Positions 8,413-15,499 of a stretch of DNA of 32,262 nucleotides are shown one piece after another. The stretch covers positions 1-32,262 of the forward strand of contig JAFSBV010000024.1 of NCBI GenBank assembly GCA_017437125.1. Direction: 5' to 3'. Each line of letters begins with the position of its first letter. The first letter of the stretch is position 1. The notes beneath the pieces are model-generated. The model saw only the letters and a program-made list of their open reading frames with translations, had not been told where the DNA came from and did not search any database. This stretch comes from Bacteroidales bacterium. Lineage in GTDB: Bacteria > Bacteroidota > Bacteroidia > Bacteroidales > UBA932. The position numbers and the translations under genes were made by a program.

Positions 8413-9294
8413 ATGAACTATAACGGATTAAGAGGCTGCGGTACGGCGTTGGTCACTCCTTTCAGAAACGGGGAGGTGGATTATGACGCATTCGCGGCAT
8501 TGGTGGATTCTCAGGTGGATGCGGGTATAGATTTTCTCGTACCGCTTGGAACTACAGGTGAGACACCTTGCCTTACCGATGAGGAAAAGATAAATATCCT
8601 CAAGCTTGCAAAGGAACGTTCTTGCGGAAAGCCTGTGGTTGCAGGTGTGGGAACAAACTCTCTTGAGCATACTATAGCCAACATCAGGCTTCTGGAACCT
8701 CACGGAGTGGATGTGTTTCTTGTGGTGGTCCCATATTACAACAAACCGCCGCAGGAGGGTATGTACCAGTATTTCAAGGCTGTAGCGGAATCTACATCAA
8801 AGCCGGTGCTTCTCTACAATGTGCCTGGAAGGACAGGGGCCAACCTTGAAGCTGCCACAACTCTCAGACTTGCTCAGATAGACAACATCATAGGTATAAA
8901 GGAGGCATCCAGCAACAGAGGTCAGATTCTTGAGATCATTGCAGGTCGTCCTGAGGGATTCCTCGTACTCAGCGGAAACGATGACGAGACATTCCCGCTC
9001 ATGAAGGAAGGAGCCGACGGAGTCATCAGCGTGGCATCGAATATCGCTCCGGTTCCTGTGGCGGAACTGGCTCATGCGATGCTCGAGGGCAAGGTCGAGA
9101 AGGCTGCAGGTCTGCATGAGAAGCTTTCTCCGCTTTTCCGCAACTGTTTCGTGGAAAGCAATCCTATTCCAGCCAAGGCGGCTCTGTCTGCAATGGGCAT
9201 GATGGCTAACGAACTCCGTCTGCCTCTTGTTCCATGCCAGCAGAAAACATATGACCTGATGGTCGGAACTATAAAGGATTTGTCAATAATTTAG
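8413..9294 (+). CDS. dapA: 4-hydroxy-tetrahydrodipicolinate synthase
   Basis: This class I aldolase condenses pyruvate with aspartate semialdehyde. The 293 residues match the usual family length. The Schiff-base lysine is Lys163 in GIKEAS. Tyr135 ([10 protein letters not shown]), Thr47/Thr48 in GTTGE, Tyr109 in [10 protein letters not shown] and Arg140 complete the active site and the proton relay. The order here is reductase (dapB), then synthase (dapA), then succinyltransferase (dapD), the last after an 8-bp gap, which indicates one transcript. Confidence 0.97.
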   Translation: MNYNGLRGCGTALVTPFRNGEVDYDAFAALVDSQVDAGIDFLVPLGTTGETPCLTDEEKINILKLAKERSCGKPVVAGVGTNSLEHTIANIRLLEPHGVDVFLVVVPYYNKPPQEGMYQYFKAVAESTSKPVLLYNVPGRTGANLEAATTLRLAQIDNIIGIKEASSNRGQILEIIAGRPEGFLVLSGNDDETFPLMKEGADGVISVASNIAPVPVAELAHAMLEGKVEKAAGLHEKLSPLFRNCFVESNPIPAKAALSAMGMMANELRLPLVPCQQKTYDLMVGTIKDLSII

Positions 9295-9302
9295 AGAACG
9301 AT

Positions 9303-10073
9303 ATGACGGAAAAGGAGAAATTCTATAATACGATAGCTGACCTTGAGGCCGGCCGTGTAAGGGTGGCCGAGAAGATCGACGGCGAGTGGAAGGTGAATTC
9401 ATGGGTGAAGGAGGTGATCCTTTCGGGATTCCGTCTTGGAAAGCTCACTGACATGACCCAGGGCCAGTTTTCCTTCTTTGACAAGGATACCATGCCAGCA
9501 AGGACTTTTACCGCAGAAAACGGTGTGAGGATCGTTCCCGGCGGCAGCAGCGTGCGTGCCGGAGCCTATCTCGCACCTTCGGTGATCATGATGCCTCCGG
9601 CATATGTGAATATTGGAGCATATGTTGACGAGGGTACGATGATCGATTCACATGCTCTTGTAGGCTCATGTGCGCAGGTCGGAAAGCATGTCCATCTTTC
9701 GGCAGCCTCACAGCTTGGCGGTGTTCTCGAGCCGGTAGGTGCTCTTCCTGTGATAATCGAGGATAATGTGTTCATCGGTGGAAACTGCGGAATCTATGAA
9801 GGTACGATCGTCAAGGAGAATGCGGTTATCGGCACAGGAGTGATAATAAATGCTTCCACAGCCATCTTCGATGCGACTACAGGAGAATATATCAGAGCCA
9901 ATGAGAACGGACAGATGGTCGTTCCTTCCGGAGCTGTAGTTGTAGCTGGAAGCCGTCCTATAAGCAAAGGACCTGGCGCGGAGCAGGGAGTGCATCTGTA
10001 TTGTCCGGTTATCGTGAAGTATCGCGATGACAAGACTTCCGGTTCGATTACCTTGGAAGATATGTTGAGATAA
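9303..10073 (+). CDS. dapD: Tetrahydrodipicolinate N-succinyltransferase
   Basis: This 256-residue enzyme transfers succinyl from succinyl-CoA to tetrahydrodipicolinate. It has the short N-terminal helical domain of true DapD ([21 protein letters not shown], 19-39, close to the E. coli form) and then a left-handed beta-helix of hexapeptide repeats. The helix carries [33 protein letters not shown] and GGVLEP, the DapD active-site region. It is not the shorter acetyltransferase DapH. It is about 18 residues shorter than E. coli DapD at the N-terminus. Its presence commits this locus to the succinylase branch and not to the one-step DapL route known from Bacteroides fragilis. Confidence 0.96.
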   Translation: MTEKEKFYNTIADLEAGRVRVAEKIDGEWKVNSWVKEVILSGFRLGKLTDMTQGQFSFFDKDTMPARTFTAENGVRIVPGGSSVRAGAYLAPSVIMMPPAYVNIGAYVDEGTMIDSHALVGSCAQVGKHVHLSAASQLGGVLEPVGALPVIIEDNVFIGGNCGIYEGTIVKENAVIGTGVIINASTAIFDATTGEYIRANENGQMVVPSGAVVVAGSRPISKGPGAEQGVHLYCPVIVKYRDDKTSGSITLEDMLR

Positions 10074-10144
10074 AGATCCTTCGCTATAGCTCAGGATGGC
10101 AGCTGGTTGTCATTCTGAATGGAACGAAGTGAAATGAAGAATCT
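10074..10144. repeat. REP-like imperfect inverted repeat
   Basis: The gap after dapD is filled by two facing copies of a dispersed Bacteroidota repeat. The left copy (10074-10101), read on the minus strand, is TGCCATCCTGAGC..GCGAAGGATCT. The right copy (10108-10144), read on the plus strand, is TGTCATTCTGAA..ACGAAG..AAGAATCT. A 6-bp spacer lies between them. The two arms could fold into a long imperfect hairpin in the DAP transcript. The right copy runs to within 5 bp of the chosen start of the next gene. Confidence 0.75.
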
Positions 10145-10148
10145 TTAT

Positions 10149-11339
10149 ATGAATATTTACAGCGTAAAATTTTCCGAAGACGTAGGTTCATTCTTCAGAT
10201 CTCCAGTCAGGGAGATCTTCAAGAGAGTGGACCTCAATTCGATATATTCCTTTGCCGGTGGTTATCCTTCTGCCGAGACCTTTCCTCTGGAAGATATAAG
10301 GGCTACAATGTCCGAGGTTATAGACAAATATGGCGGGAAAGCCTTTCAATATGGTGCTACTCAGGGAGTTCCGGAACTCAGGGAAGCGGTGGCTTCCCGA
10401 TATGGAGTCCCTGTGGAACGTGTCCAGATAACCTCTTCTTCCCAGCAGGGAATCGATGTGTGTACAAGGGTGCTGGTCAATCCGGGAGACGTCATCCTGA
10501 CATCCAACCCTTCGTATCTCGGAGCTCTTCAGTCATTCCGTTCGTATAGGGCAGACATAAGGGGTATTGCCCATAATGATGATCTCGATGCCTTCCGTGA
10601 CGGTTATGAGAATGTCATAGCTCAGGTCAAGGCCGAGGGAAAGACTGTCAAGTTCCTTTACATGATTCCGGATTTTCAGAATCCTTCGGGAGAATCCCTG
10701 ACCCTCGAGGAAAGAAAGATGCTTGTCTCTCTGGCTCGGAAACATGATTTTCTCATAGTCGAGGACAGTCCGTACAGAGAACTGAGATATGAGGGTTCAC
10801 ATATACAGACCATGTATTCCCTTGACCCGGACAGAGTCATCCACCTCGGATCCTTTTCGAAGATATTCGCTCCCGGATTCCGCCTCGGCTGGGCTCTTGC
10901 TCATCCTGATATCCTTGACAAGATATATGTCTGCAAGCAGTCCCTTGACCTTTGTCCGCCGATATTCGACCAGTATGTGGCGGCGGAATTCCTTTCCAGC
11001 GGACAGCTTGATGCCAATCTTCAGAAAAGCATAGCCCTTTACAAGGGTAAACGCGACCTGCTTCTTTCCCTTCTTGAAGAGCATATGCCTGACGGAGTGC
11101 GGTGGACTCATCCGGAGGGAGGCCTTTTCCTCTTCCTTACATTGCCGGAAGGTTTTGATTCCGTAAGGTTTTACGATACGGCTCTGGATGCGGGAGTGGC
11201 ATATGTTGCAGGAGAATTCTTCCATCCGGACGGAAGCGGCAAGAATACCATGAGACTGAACTTCTCATTCATGAGCCCCGAGCGTATCAGAGAAGGCATA
11301 AAGCTGCTCGCGGAATTGCTGAGCAACGCAATATGCTGA
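10149..11339 (+). CDS. PLP-dependent class I/II aminotransferase, candidate N-succinyl-DAP aminotransferase
   Basis: This 396-residue fold-type I aminotransferase resembles the LysN (2-aminoadipate aminotransferase)/MocR-type lineage. It has YGATQGVPELREAVASRYG (about 68-86), ITSSSQQGID (94-103), PDFQNPSG (174-181), VEDSPYRELRY (204-214) with the PLP-pairing Asp206, and Lys238 in LGSFSKIFAPGFRLGW for the Schiff base. The C-terminal FSFMSPERI near the end is also typical. Two earlier in-frame ATGs (10119, 10134) lie inside the repeat, so the ATG at 10149 is chosen. It sits between dapD and dapF, exactly where the pathway needs an aminotransferase to turn N-succinyl-2-amino-6-oxopimelate into N-succinyl-LL-DAP with glutamate. 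It does not look like classical ArgD/DapC or DapL. The function is inferred from context; a general branched-chain or aromatic aminotransferase is the alternative. Confidence 0.8.
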   Translation: MNIYSVKFSEDVGSFFRSPVREIFKRVDLNSIYSFAGGYPSAETFPLEDIRATMSEVIDKYGGKAFQYGATQGVPELREAVASRYGVPVERVQITSSSQQGIDVCTRVLVNPGDVILTSNPSYLGALQSFRSYRADIRGIAHNDDLDAFRDGYENVIAQVKAEGKTVKFLYMIPDFQNPSGESLTLEERKMLVSLARKHDFLIVEDSPYRELRYEGSHIQTMYSLDPDRVIHLGSFSKIFAPGFRLGWALAHPDILDKIYVCKQSLDLCPPIFDQYVAAEFLSSGQLDANLQKSIALYKGKRDLLLSLLEEHMPDGVRWTHPEGGLFLFLTLPEGFDSVRFYDTALDAGVAYVAGEFFHPDGSGKNTMRLNFSFMSPERIREGIKLLAELLSNAIC

Positions 11340-11360
11340 TATTCAGGGATATACGAGATT

Positions 11361-11389
11361 ACCCTGCATTCCCGGGACAGCAGGGTTTT
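11361..11389 (+). terminator. Weak hairpin with T-run between the aminotransferase gene and dapF
   Basis: Arms ACCCTGC (11361-11367) and GCAGGGT (11380-11386) enclose a 12-nt loop that itself contains TCCCGGGA, followed by TTTT. It may be a partial terminator or a processing site. No convincing promoter lies between it and dapF, so read-through into dapF is presumably needed. Confidence 0.4.
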
Positions 11390-11419
11390 GAGTTAAGTTG
11401 TTGATTTACAGAGAATTAC

Positions 11420-12295
11420 ATGACACTGAAATTCTATAAATATCAGGGTGCAGGAAATGATTTCCTCATAGCTGACAATCGTGACGGAAGCATAAGGCTG
11501 ACCGAGGAGCAGATAGCCGCTTTATGTGACAGACGATATGGTGTCGGCGCTGACGGACTCATGCTTCTGGAAAGTCCGGATGCATATGTCCCGGAAGAAG
11601 GGAGGATTCAACGCAGTTCTGACGGTTTCAGGATGACATATTACAATTCTGACGGTTCAGGAGGAATGATGTGCGGAAACGGCGGCCGCTGCATAGTCGC
11701 TTTTGCTGCAGATATGGGTATCACCAACTTCAGTTTCATGGCTGCTGACGGCTGGCATCGTGCAGATGTAGTTTCTTCGGAAGGAAAGACCAGGATCGTA
11801 AGACTTCTGATGAAGGATGTGAAATCTTATGAACATTATGATTCTCTGACAGGAGTCTCTGCTCCTTCCGACGGTTATTTCCTTGATACCGGTACGCGTC
11901 ATTATGTGCGCATTGTCGAAAGACTTGATGAATATGATGTTGTGGGTGAAGGTCGTGACATCAGATATAATGCGGCTGAGCTTCAGCCTGTAGGGGTGAA
12001 TGTCAATTTCATCGAGCAGGACGGAAGTGTTCTGAAAGTCCGCACTTACGAGAAGGGTGTCGAGGATGAGACATATGCTTGCGGTACTGGCATAGTAGCC
12101 TCATGCATAGCCGCTTATAAGGCAGGAATAAGCCCTTCTGAAATTAATGGGGCTCATGTGGCCTATGATGTGAAGGCGAAACGTGACCGTCTCAAGGTCT
12201 CTTTCCGTCCGCTTGACCAGTTCGACGGAGTTGCGGAAGATGTATATCTGACCGGTCCGGCAACCTTTGTGGCTGAAATCATTTGTGAGATTTGA
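11420..12295 (+). CDS. dapF: Diaminopimelate epimerase
   Basis: This 291-residue, cofactor-independent epimerase interconverts LL- and meso-DAP. Both catalytic cysteines are in place: Cys85 in NSDGSGGMMCGNGGRC and Cys221 in TYACGTGIVASC. The N-terminal KYQGAGNDFL (7-16) and the GVGADGLMLL segment (41-50) are family hallmarks. It is the last gene of the DAP run, 80 bp after the aminotransferase gene. The product, meso-DAP, feeds peptidoglycan and, through LysA (not in the window), lysine. A new promoter begins within its last codons. Confidence 0.97.
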   Translation: MTLKFYKYQGAGNDFLIADNRDGSIRLTEEQIAALCDRRYGVGADGLMLLESPDAYVPEEGRIQRSSDGFRMTYYNSDGSGGMMCGNGGRCIVAFAADMGITNFSFMAADGWHRADVVSSEGKTRIVRLLMKDVKSYEHYDSLTGVSAPSDGYFLDTGTRHYVRIVERLDEYDVVGEGRDIRYNAAELQPVGVNVNFIEQDGSVLKVRTYEKGVEDETYACGTGIVASCIAAYKAGISPSEINGAHVAYDVKAKRDRLKVSFRPLDQFDGVAEDVYLTGPATFVAEIICEI

Positions 12296-12314
12296 TTATT
12301 TATATCTATATTTG
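12282..12314 (+). promoter_or_regulatory. Promoter TTTG-N21-TATATTTG
   Basis: The -33 box TTTG (12282-12285) and -7 box TATATTTG (12307-12314) are 21 bp apart, a good match to the Bacteroidota sigma-ABfr consensus. The -33 box lies within the last codons of dapF. The predicted transcription start near 12321 gives a leader of about 28 nt to the ATG at 12349. Confidence 0.7.
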
Positions 12315-12348
12315 TCTTTGGTAGTGTAATGTTAAAAAAAATAATGAA

Positions 12349-13077
12349 ATGAAAAAGATACTTGTTTTATTCATAGCTGCCTTCTGCGCGGCTTCGTGTT
12401 TTGATGATGGTTCTGGAATGGGTCAGAAATATTCTCTGGCCGCAACTTTCCAGTATTCAGGCGTATCGTTCAGGTCTGACAGTACATTCGTGAATCATAA
12501 GGATACTATCGGCTTCGGTTTTGATGTGCTGAATTTCTATCACAATCTTGACGAGGGACTTGTGAGAACAGAGGGTGGATTCACGCTTTCTTGCGCTGAA
12601 ATGCCTAAGTCCGGTGTGACAGAGGGCCTTGTGAATACATTCAGAGCAATGGTTCCGACCGGTATGGAAAAGGGAAATATCTATACCGTATTCCGTCAGA
12701 ACCCTGATGAAAGCAAGATGCCTGAGCATGATGTCGAATTCTCATATCCGGAATACGGAGCATGCAAGATGGTAGGATGCTATGTTACAAATACAGTAGA
12801 GGTTGTGGAATATGTGAAGAAGAACTTCGCTTTGGGTGACAGGCTTTCGTTGAAGGCAACCGGTTACCTCAATGGTCAGAAGACCGGAGAAGCAGAATTC
12901 GTTCTGGCGGATTTTTCGGCTCAGAAGGATTCTATCGTGACTAAATGGTCTGTGTTTGACCTCGGCAAGTTAGGTTCGGTCGAGCATGTAGATTTCGAAC
13001 TGAACTCTTCAAATGCGAATGTTCCTACATATTTCTGCATGGACAGCATGGTAGCAGAAATTGCATTGGAGTATTAA
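12349..13077 (+). CDS. DUF4465-like lipoprotein
   Basis: The 242-residue protein starts with a lipoprotein signal (hydrophobic 5-16, Cys17 in AASC followed by FDDG, a +2/+3 pattern common in exported Bacteroidota lipoproteins). The body matches what I know of DUF4465: a FVNHKDTIGFGFDV segment, GCYVTNTVEVVEYVKK, a GYLNGQKTGEAEFVLADF strand pair, then WSVFDLGKLGSVEHVDFELNSSNANVPTYFCMD. The family is a jelly-roll-like fold found in secreted proteins, with no established function. It has its own promoter and is followed after 18 bp by a membrane protein gene. Confidence 0.75.
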   Translation: MKKILVLFIAAFCAASCFDDGSGMGQKYSLAATFQYSGVSFRSDSTFVNHKDTIGFGFDVLNFYHNLDEGLVRTEGGFTLSCAEMPKSGVTEGLVNTFRAMVPTGMEKGNIYTVFRQNPDESKMPEHDVEFSYPEYGACKMVGCYVTNTVEVVEYVKKNFALGDRLSLKATGYLNGQKTGEAEFVLADFSAQKDSIVTKWSVFDLGKLGSVEHVDFELNSSNANVPTYFCMDSMVAEIALEY

Positions 13078-13095
13078 TACTTGATCTTTAAGACT

Positions 13096-13788
13096 ATGAA
13101 AACCAATCAGGAGTACAAGAATTCGGCCCTGGCTGCTCTCAAAGGCAATTGGGCGCCCTCGGTAGTTGCGACAATCATTATCTTTGCGCTGGCTATCATC
13201 ATGATTGTTCCTTCTGCAGTGCTCGAAGGAGCTGGACAGGCTGCAACAGATATGGGTCATGCGACCTCGGCTACTGCGACTATAGGAATAATCAGCTTCG
13301 CTCTGATGTTGCTTCTGCCGCTGTTGGTTTATTACCCGCTCTGCTATGTGGGCTATAGCAATACATTCAGGCAGCTGCTTGTGAACGGAGATGCCAGAGT
13401 GACATCCAACATGTTCTCAAACACGTTCAAAGGCTACTGGAGAAACGTATGGGGAGGTTTCCTCATGATGCTGTTCACATATCTCTGGATGCTCCTGCTC
13501 ATCGTTCCAGGCATCATCAAGGCATTCGCCTATTCGATGACCCCTTATATCCTGAAGGACTATCCCGAGCTCTCTGCCAACCAGGCAATCAATCTCAGCA
13601 TAAAGATGATGAAAGGTCACAAGTTCGACTATTTCTATCTCCAGCTGAGCTTCATCGGCTGGGGCCTCCTTTCGATATTGACCCTCGGAATCGGATATAT
13701 CTGGCTGATGCCTTACATGTACGCCTCAATGGCTGCATTCTATGAGGATATAAAGAATGACTATATCAATAAAACTACTAATCTTTAA
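13096..13788 (+). CDS. DUF975-family integral membrane protein
   Basis: The 230-residue protein starts at the ATG at 13096; the in-frame TTG at 13081 is less likely. The opening NQEYKNSALAALKGNW is the DUF975 signature. About five hydrophobic segments follow (near 21-42, 60-90, 118-140, 172-195 and 198-212). The family is predicted to sit in the inner membrane and has no assigned function. It is followed 11 bp later by a very small membrane protein, which suggests a joint envelope role. No terminator is visible between them. Confidence 0.75.
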   Translation: MKTNQEYKNSALAALKGNWAPSVVATIIIFALAIIMIVPSAVLEGAGQAATDMGHATSATATIGIISFALMLLLPLLVYYPLCYVGYSNTFRQLLVNGDARVTSNMFSNTFKGYWRNVWGGFLMMLFTYLWMLLLIVPGIIKAFAYSMTPYILKDYPELSANQAINLSIKMMKGHKFDYFYLQLSFIGWGLLSILTLGIGYIWLMPYMYASMAAFYEDIKNDYINKTTNL

Positions 13789-13799
13789 AACTAGAAAAC

Positions 13800-13976
13800 A
13801 TGATTTCATTTATCATCTGGCTCGTAGGAGTCATCTGCTGCATCTGGTGCATCAAGGATGTATGGAGCAAGCCAAATCTCGACAAGGTAATCAAACTGGT
13901 CCTCACTATCGCACTTCTCTGCTTCAGCTGGATCGGTCTTGCCGTATATTATTTCATTCTTAAGGACAGACTTTAA
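13800..13976 (+). CDS. 58-residue two-helix membrane protein (PLDc_N-like)
   Basis: This small open frame reads MISFIIWLVG..., with helix 1 at 2-18, a short charged loop (KDVWSKPNLDK, 19-29) and helix 2 at 31-54 ending YYFILKDRL. The WIGLAVYYF end resembles the C-terminal helix of the phospholipase D N-terminal (PLDc_N) mini-domain, which is not an enzyme. It starts 11 bp after the DUF975 gene, keeps an open frame with natural codon use, and its stop overlaps the stop of rimM on the other strand by 4 bp. It is likely a real membrane microprotein of unknown role. Confidence 0.7.
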   Translation: MISFIIWLVGVICCIWCIKDVWSKPNLDKVIKLVLTIALLCFSWIGLAVYYFILKDRL

Positions 13977-14539
13977 AGAAGTCCTGCAGGAATCTGCATC
14001 AATATTTCCTGATATTCCGGATCGACGGACAGGATAAGATCTTCATGGAGCGGTATCATTACTGCTCCATTTTCTGTTTCCACCTCTATGCAAGGATTGT
14101 TCGGGATGTCGATGAAGTCTGTGATTTCTCCGACTTCGTAAATGTCAACGGATTCTTCATCTGCCGTTGCGAGATCCTGAGAATCCTGGCCTTCAGCCGG
14201 CGTAAGAAGCATCCATCCTACAAGAGCCGCATATCCGTCTTCTTCAAGTGACATCTCCGGGATGCCGCTTTCATCGATATATACCGCCTTTCCTGTGATT
14301 TCTTCGACATCTTCCATAGAACAGATGTCTGTCAGGCGGACGAGGGCCTTGGAATTGCCCCTCTTTGTAAATGATTCGATAAAAAAAGGAACCGGCAGTC
14401 CATCGAAAACGATGAACACCGGTTCGTTTAAACTGATATCTTCAGGAGCGATTTCGCGGAAACCCATGACGAGCTCCCCATCGGTACCGTTAGATTTCAA
14501 TACCTGGGCTATCTGCTGCAAGTTGTCGTAACCTGCCAT
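13973..14539 (-). CDS. rimM: Ribosome maturation factor RimM
   Basis: The 188-residue protein is started at the ATG at 14539 (MAGYDNLQQIAQVLKSNGTDG); an upstream in-frame extension lies inside rpsP and is ignored. The N-terminal RimM domain has the IAQVLKSNGTDGELVMGF element, and the C-terminal PRC-barrel part includes DIYEVGEITDFIDIPNNPCIEVETENGAVMIPLHEDLI, where the usual G.(I/V)..I motif and the PxxxxxI end are recognisable. It binds S19 and helps to mature the 30S head. The gene follows rpsP after 7 bp, the conserved rpsP-rimM order. It is more divergent and more acidic than proteobacterial RimM. Confidence 0.9.
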   Translation of the reverse strand: MAGYDNLQQIAQVLKSNGTDGELVMGFREIAPEDISLNEPVFIVFDGLPVPFFIESFTKRGNSKALVRLTDICSMEDVEEITGKAVYIDESGIPEMSLEEDGYAALVGWMLLTPAEGQDSQDLATADEESVDIYEVGEITDFIDIPNNPCIEVETENGAVMIPLHEDLILSVDPEYQEILMQIPAGLL

Positions 14540-14546
14540 GCCGGAA

Positions 14547-15107
14547 TTAAGCCTCAGTGTTCTCAGCCTCAGCCTCTGCAGCAGCTGCTTCCTGAGCAGC
14601 CTTCTCAGCAGCGGCAGCCTCGGCAGCTGCACGTGCAGCCTCCTCAGCCTCAGCCTTTCTCTTAGCGATAGCCTCAGCTCTCTCCTGATTTACCTTAGCC
14701 TCAGCCTCAACTGCAGCCTTTCTCTCAGCAGCAGCGTCCTTTCTGAGACCCTCCTTCTTTGCGCTTACCTTGGCAGCCTTCTCAGCCTTCCAAGCTGCGA
14801 GCTTTGCATCAGCCTGCTCCTGTGTGAGAGCACCCTTCTTTACACCACCCTCGAGGTGCTTTGCAAGGAGTACACCCTCGTAAGAGAGGATACGCTTTGC
14901 AGTAAGTGTAGGCTGTGCACCTACGTTAAGCCATGCAAGTGCGCGCTCGTTGTTGAGAACGATAGTTGCAGGGTTTGTGTTAGGGTTGTAAGAGCCGATC
15001 TGCTCGATGAAACGACCATCGCGTGGTGCGCGTGAATCAGCCACAACAATGTGGAAGAATGCGAAATTCTTCTTACCGTGGCGCTGGAGACGAATTTTAA
15101 CAGCCAT
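14547..15107 (-). CDS. rpsP: 30S ribosomal protein S16 with Ala/Glu-rich C-terminal extension
   Basis: Residues 1-80 are canonical S16 ([24 protein letters not shown], then [14 protein letters not shown] and [12 protein letters not shown]). The protein then runs on to 186 residues, against about 80-90 in most bacteria. Residues ~100-186 are low-complexity Ala/Glu/Lys, strongly helical and probably coiled. Long S16 tails are known in Bacteroidota. The matching DNA (about 14550-14760) is a GC-rich repeat-like tract that gives spurious Ser/Leu-rich frames on the plus strand. The gene leads the rpsP-rimM unit and has a good promoter just upstream. Confidence 0.97.
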   Translation of the reverse strand: MAVKIRLQRHGKKNFAFFHIVVADSRAPRDGRFIEQIGSYNPNTNPATIVLNNERALAWLNVGAQPTLTAKRILSYEGVLLAKHLEGGVKKGALTQEQADAKLAAWKAEKAAKVSAKKEGLRKDAAAERKAAVEAEAKVNQERAEAIAKRKAEAEEAARAAAEAAAAEKAAQEAAAAEAEAENTEA

Positions 15108-15169
15108 TGTGAATCTGTTTTAAAGTTGTTTATAATAATACATATGCTTCCTACCCGAGGAAAAGCGTG

Positions 15170-15199
15170 CAAAGATAGCAAATAAAAATTATTTTTCAA
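15170..15199 (-). promoter_or_regulatory. Promoter TTG-N19-TATCTTTG for rpsP
   Basis: On the minus strand, the -7 box TATCTTTG (15170-15177) has a TTG (15197-15199) 19 bp upstream. The leader to the rpsP ATG at 15107 is about 55 nt, long enough for autoregulatory structure, but I see no clear hairpin. Confidence 0.65.
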
Positions 15200-15268
15200 T
15201 AAGAATCATTGAAAATGAATGCATTAAAAGAATCGGATGAAAAATTTTTGAAAAAAGTTGCATAAAAA

Positions 15269-15299
15269 TTTGCAGGTTCAAAATTTTGTCGTACCTTTG
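15269..15299 (+). promoter_or_regulatory. Promoter TTTG-N19-TACCTTTG for tRNA-Leu
   Basis: This is a textbook Bacteroidota promoter: TTTG (15269-15272), a 19-bp spacer and TACCTTTG (15292-15299). Transcription would start near 15306, about 13 nt before the mature 5' end of the tRNA. Confidence 0.8.
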
Positions 15300-15318
15300 C
15301 AATCCCAAAACAAAAGAA

Positions 15319-15401
15319 GCGGTGGTGGTGAAATGGTAGACACGCTACTTTGAGGGGGTAGTGGGCGTAAGCCTGTGCGAGTTCGAGTCTCGCCCACCGC
15401 A
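15319..15401 (+). tRNA. leuT: tRNA-Leu (anticodon GAG)
   Basis: This is a class II tRNA with a long variable arm (TGGGCGTAAGCCTGT region). The acceptor GCGGTGG (15319-15325) pairs with CCACCGC (15394-15400), discriminator A15401. The anticodon arm CTACT/GGTAG encloses GAG, and the T-arm is GCGAG/CTCGC. CCA is not encoded (ACGA follows), so a CCA-adding enzyme must finish this tRNA, unlike the two tRNAs at the start of the window. A single-gene unit with its own promoter and terminator. Confidence 0.95.
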
Positions 15402-15403
15402 CG

Positions 15404-15433
15404 AAGGAGATCAGCAGAAGCTGGTCTCTTTTT
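15404..15433 (+). terminator. Intrinsic terminator after tRNA-Leu
   Basis: A 9-bp stem, GAGATCAGC with GCTGGTCTC (15407-15415 and 15420-15428, one T-G wobble), has an AGAA loop and is followed by TTTTT (15429-15433). Confidence 0.85.
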
Positions 15434-15499
15434 CGTTATATATATGCCTGTCGTTACATATTTATTTTGTATTTTTACGGGACTAATGATTGTACCGAT

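Noticed and set aside
13070-13081. Perfect palindrome AGTATTAATACT over the stop codon of the DUF4465-like gene
   Set aside because: It is short and AT-rich, spans a TAA stop and has no clear promoter context; chance is the simplest explanation.
14538-15035. A Ser/Leu-rich open frame of 165 codons on the plus strand
   Set aside because: It is the mirror of the low-complexity Ala/Glu tail of S16 and reflects repeated codons, not a gene.
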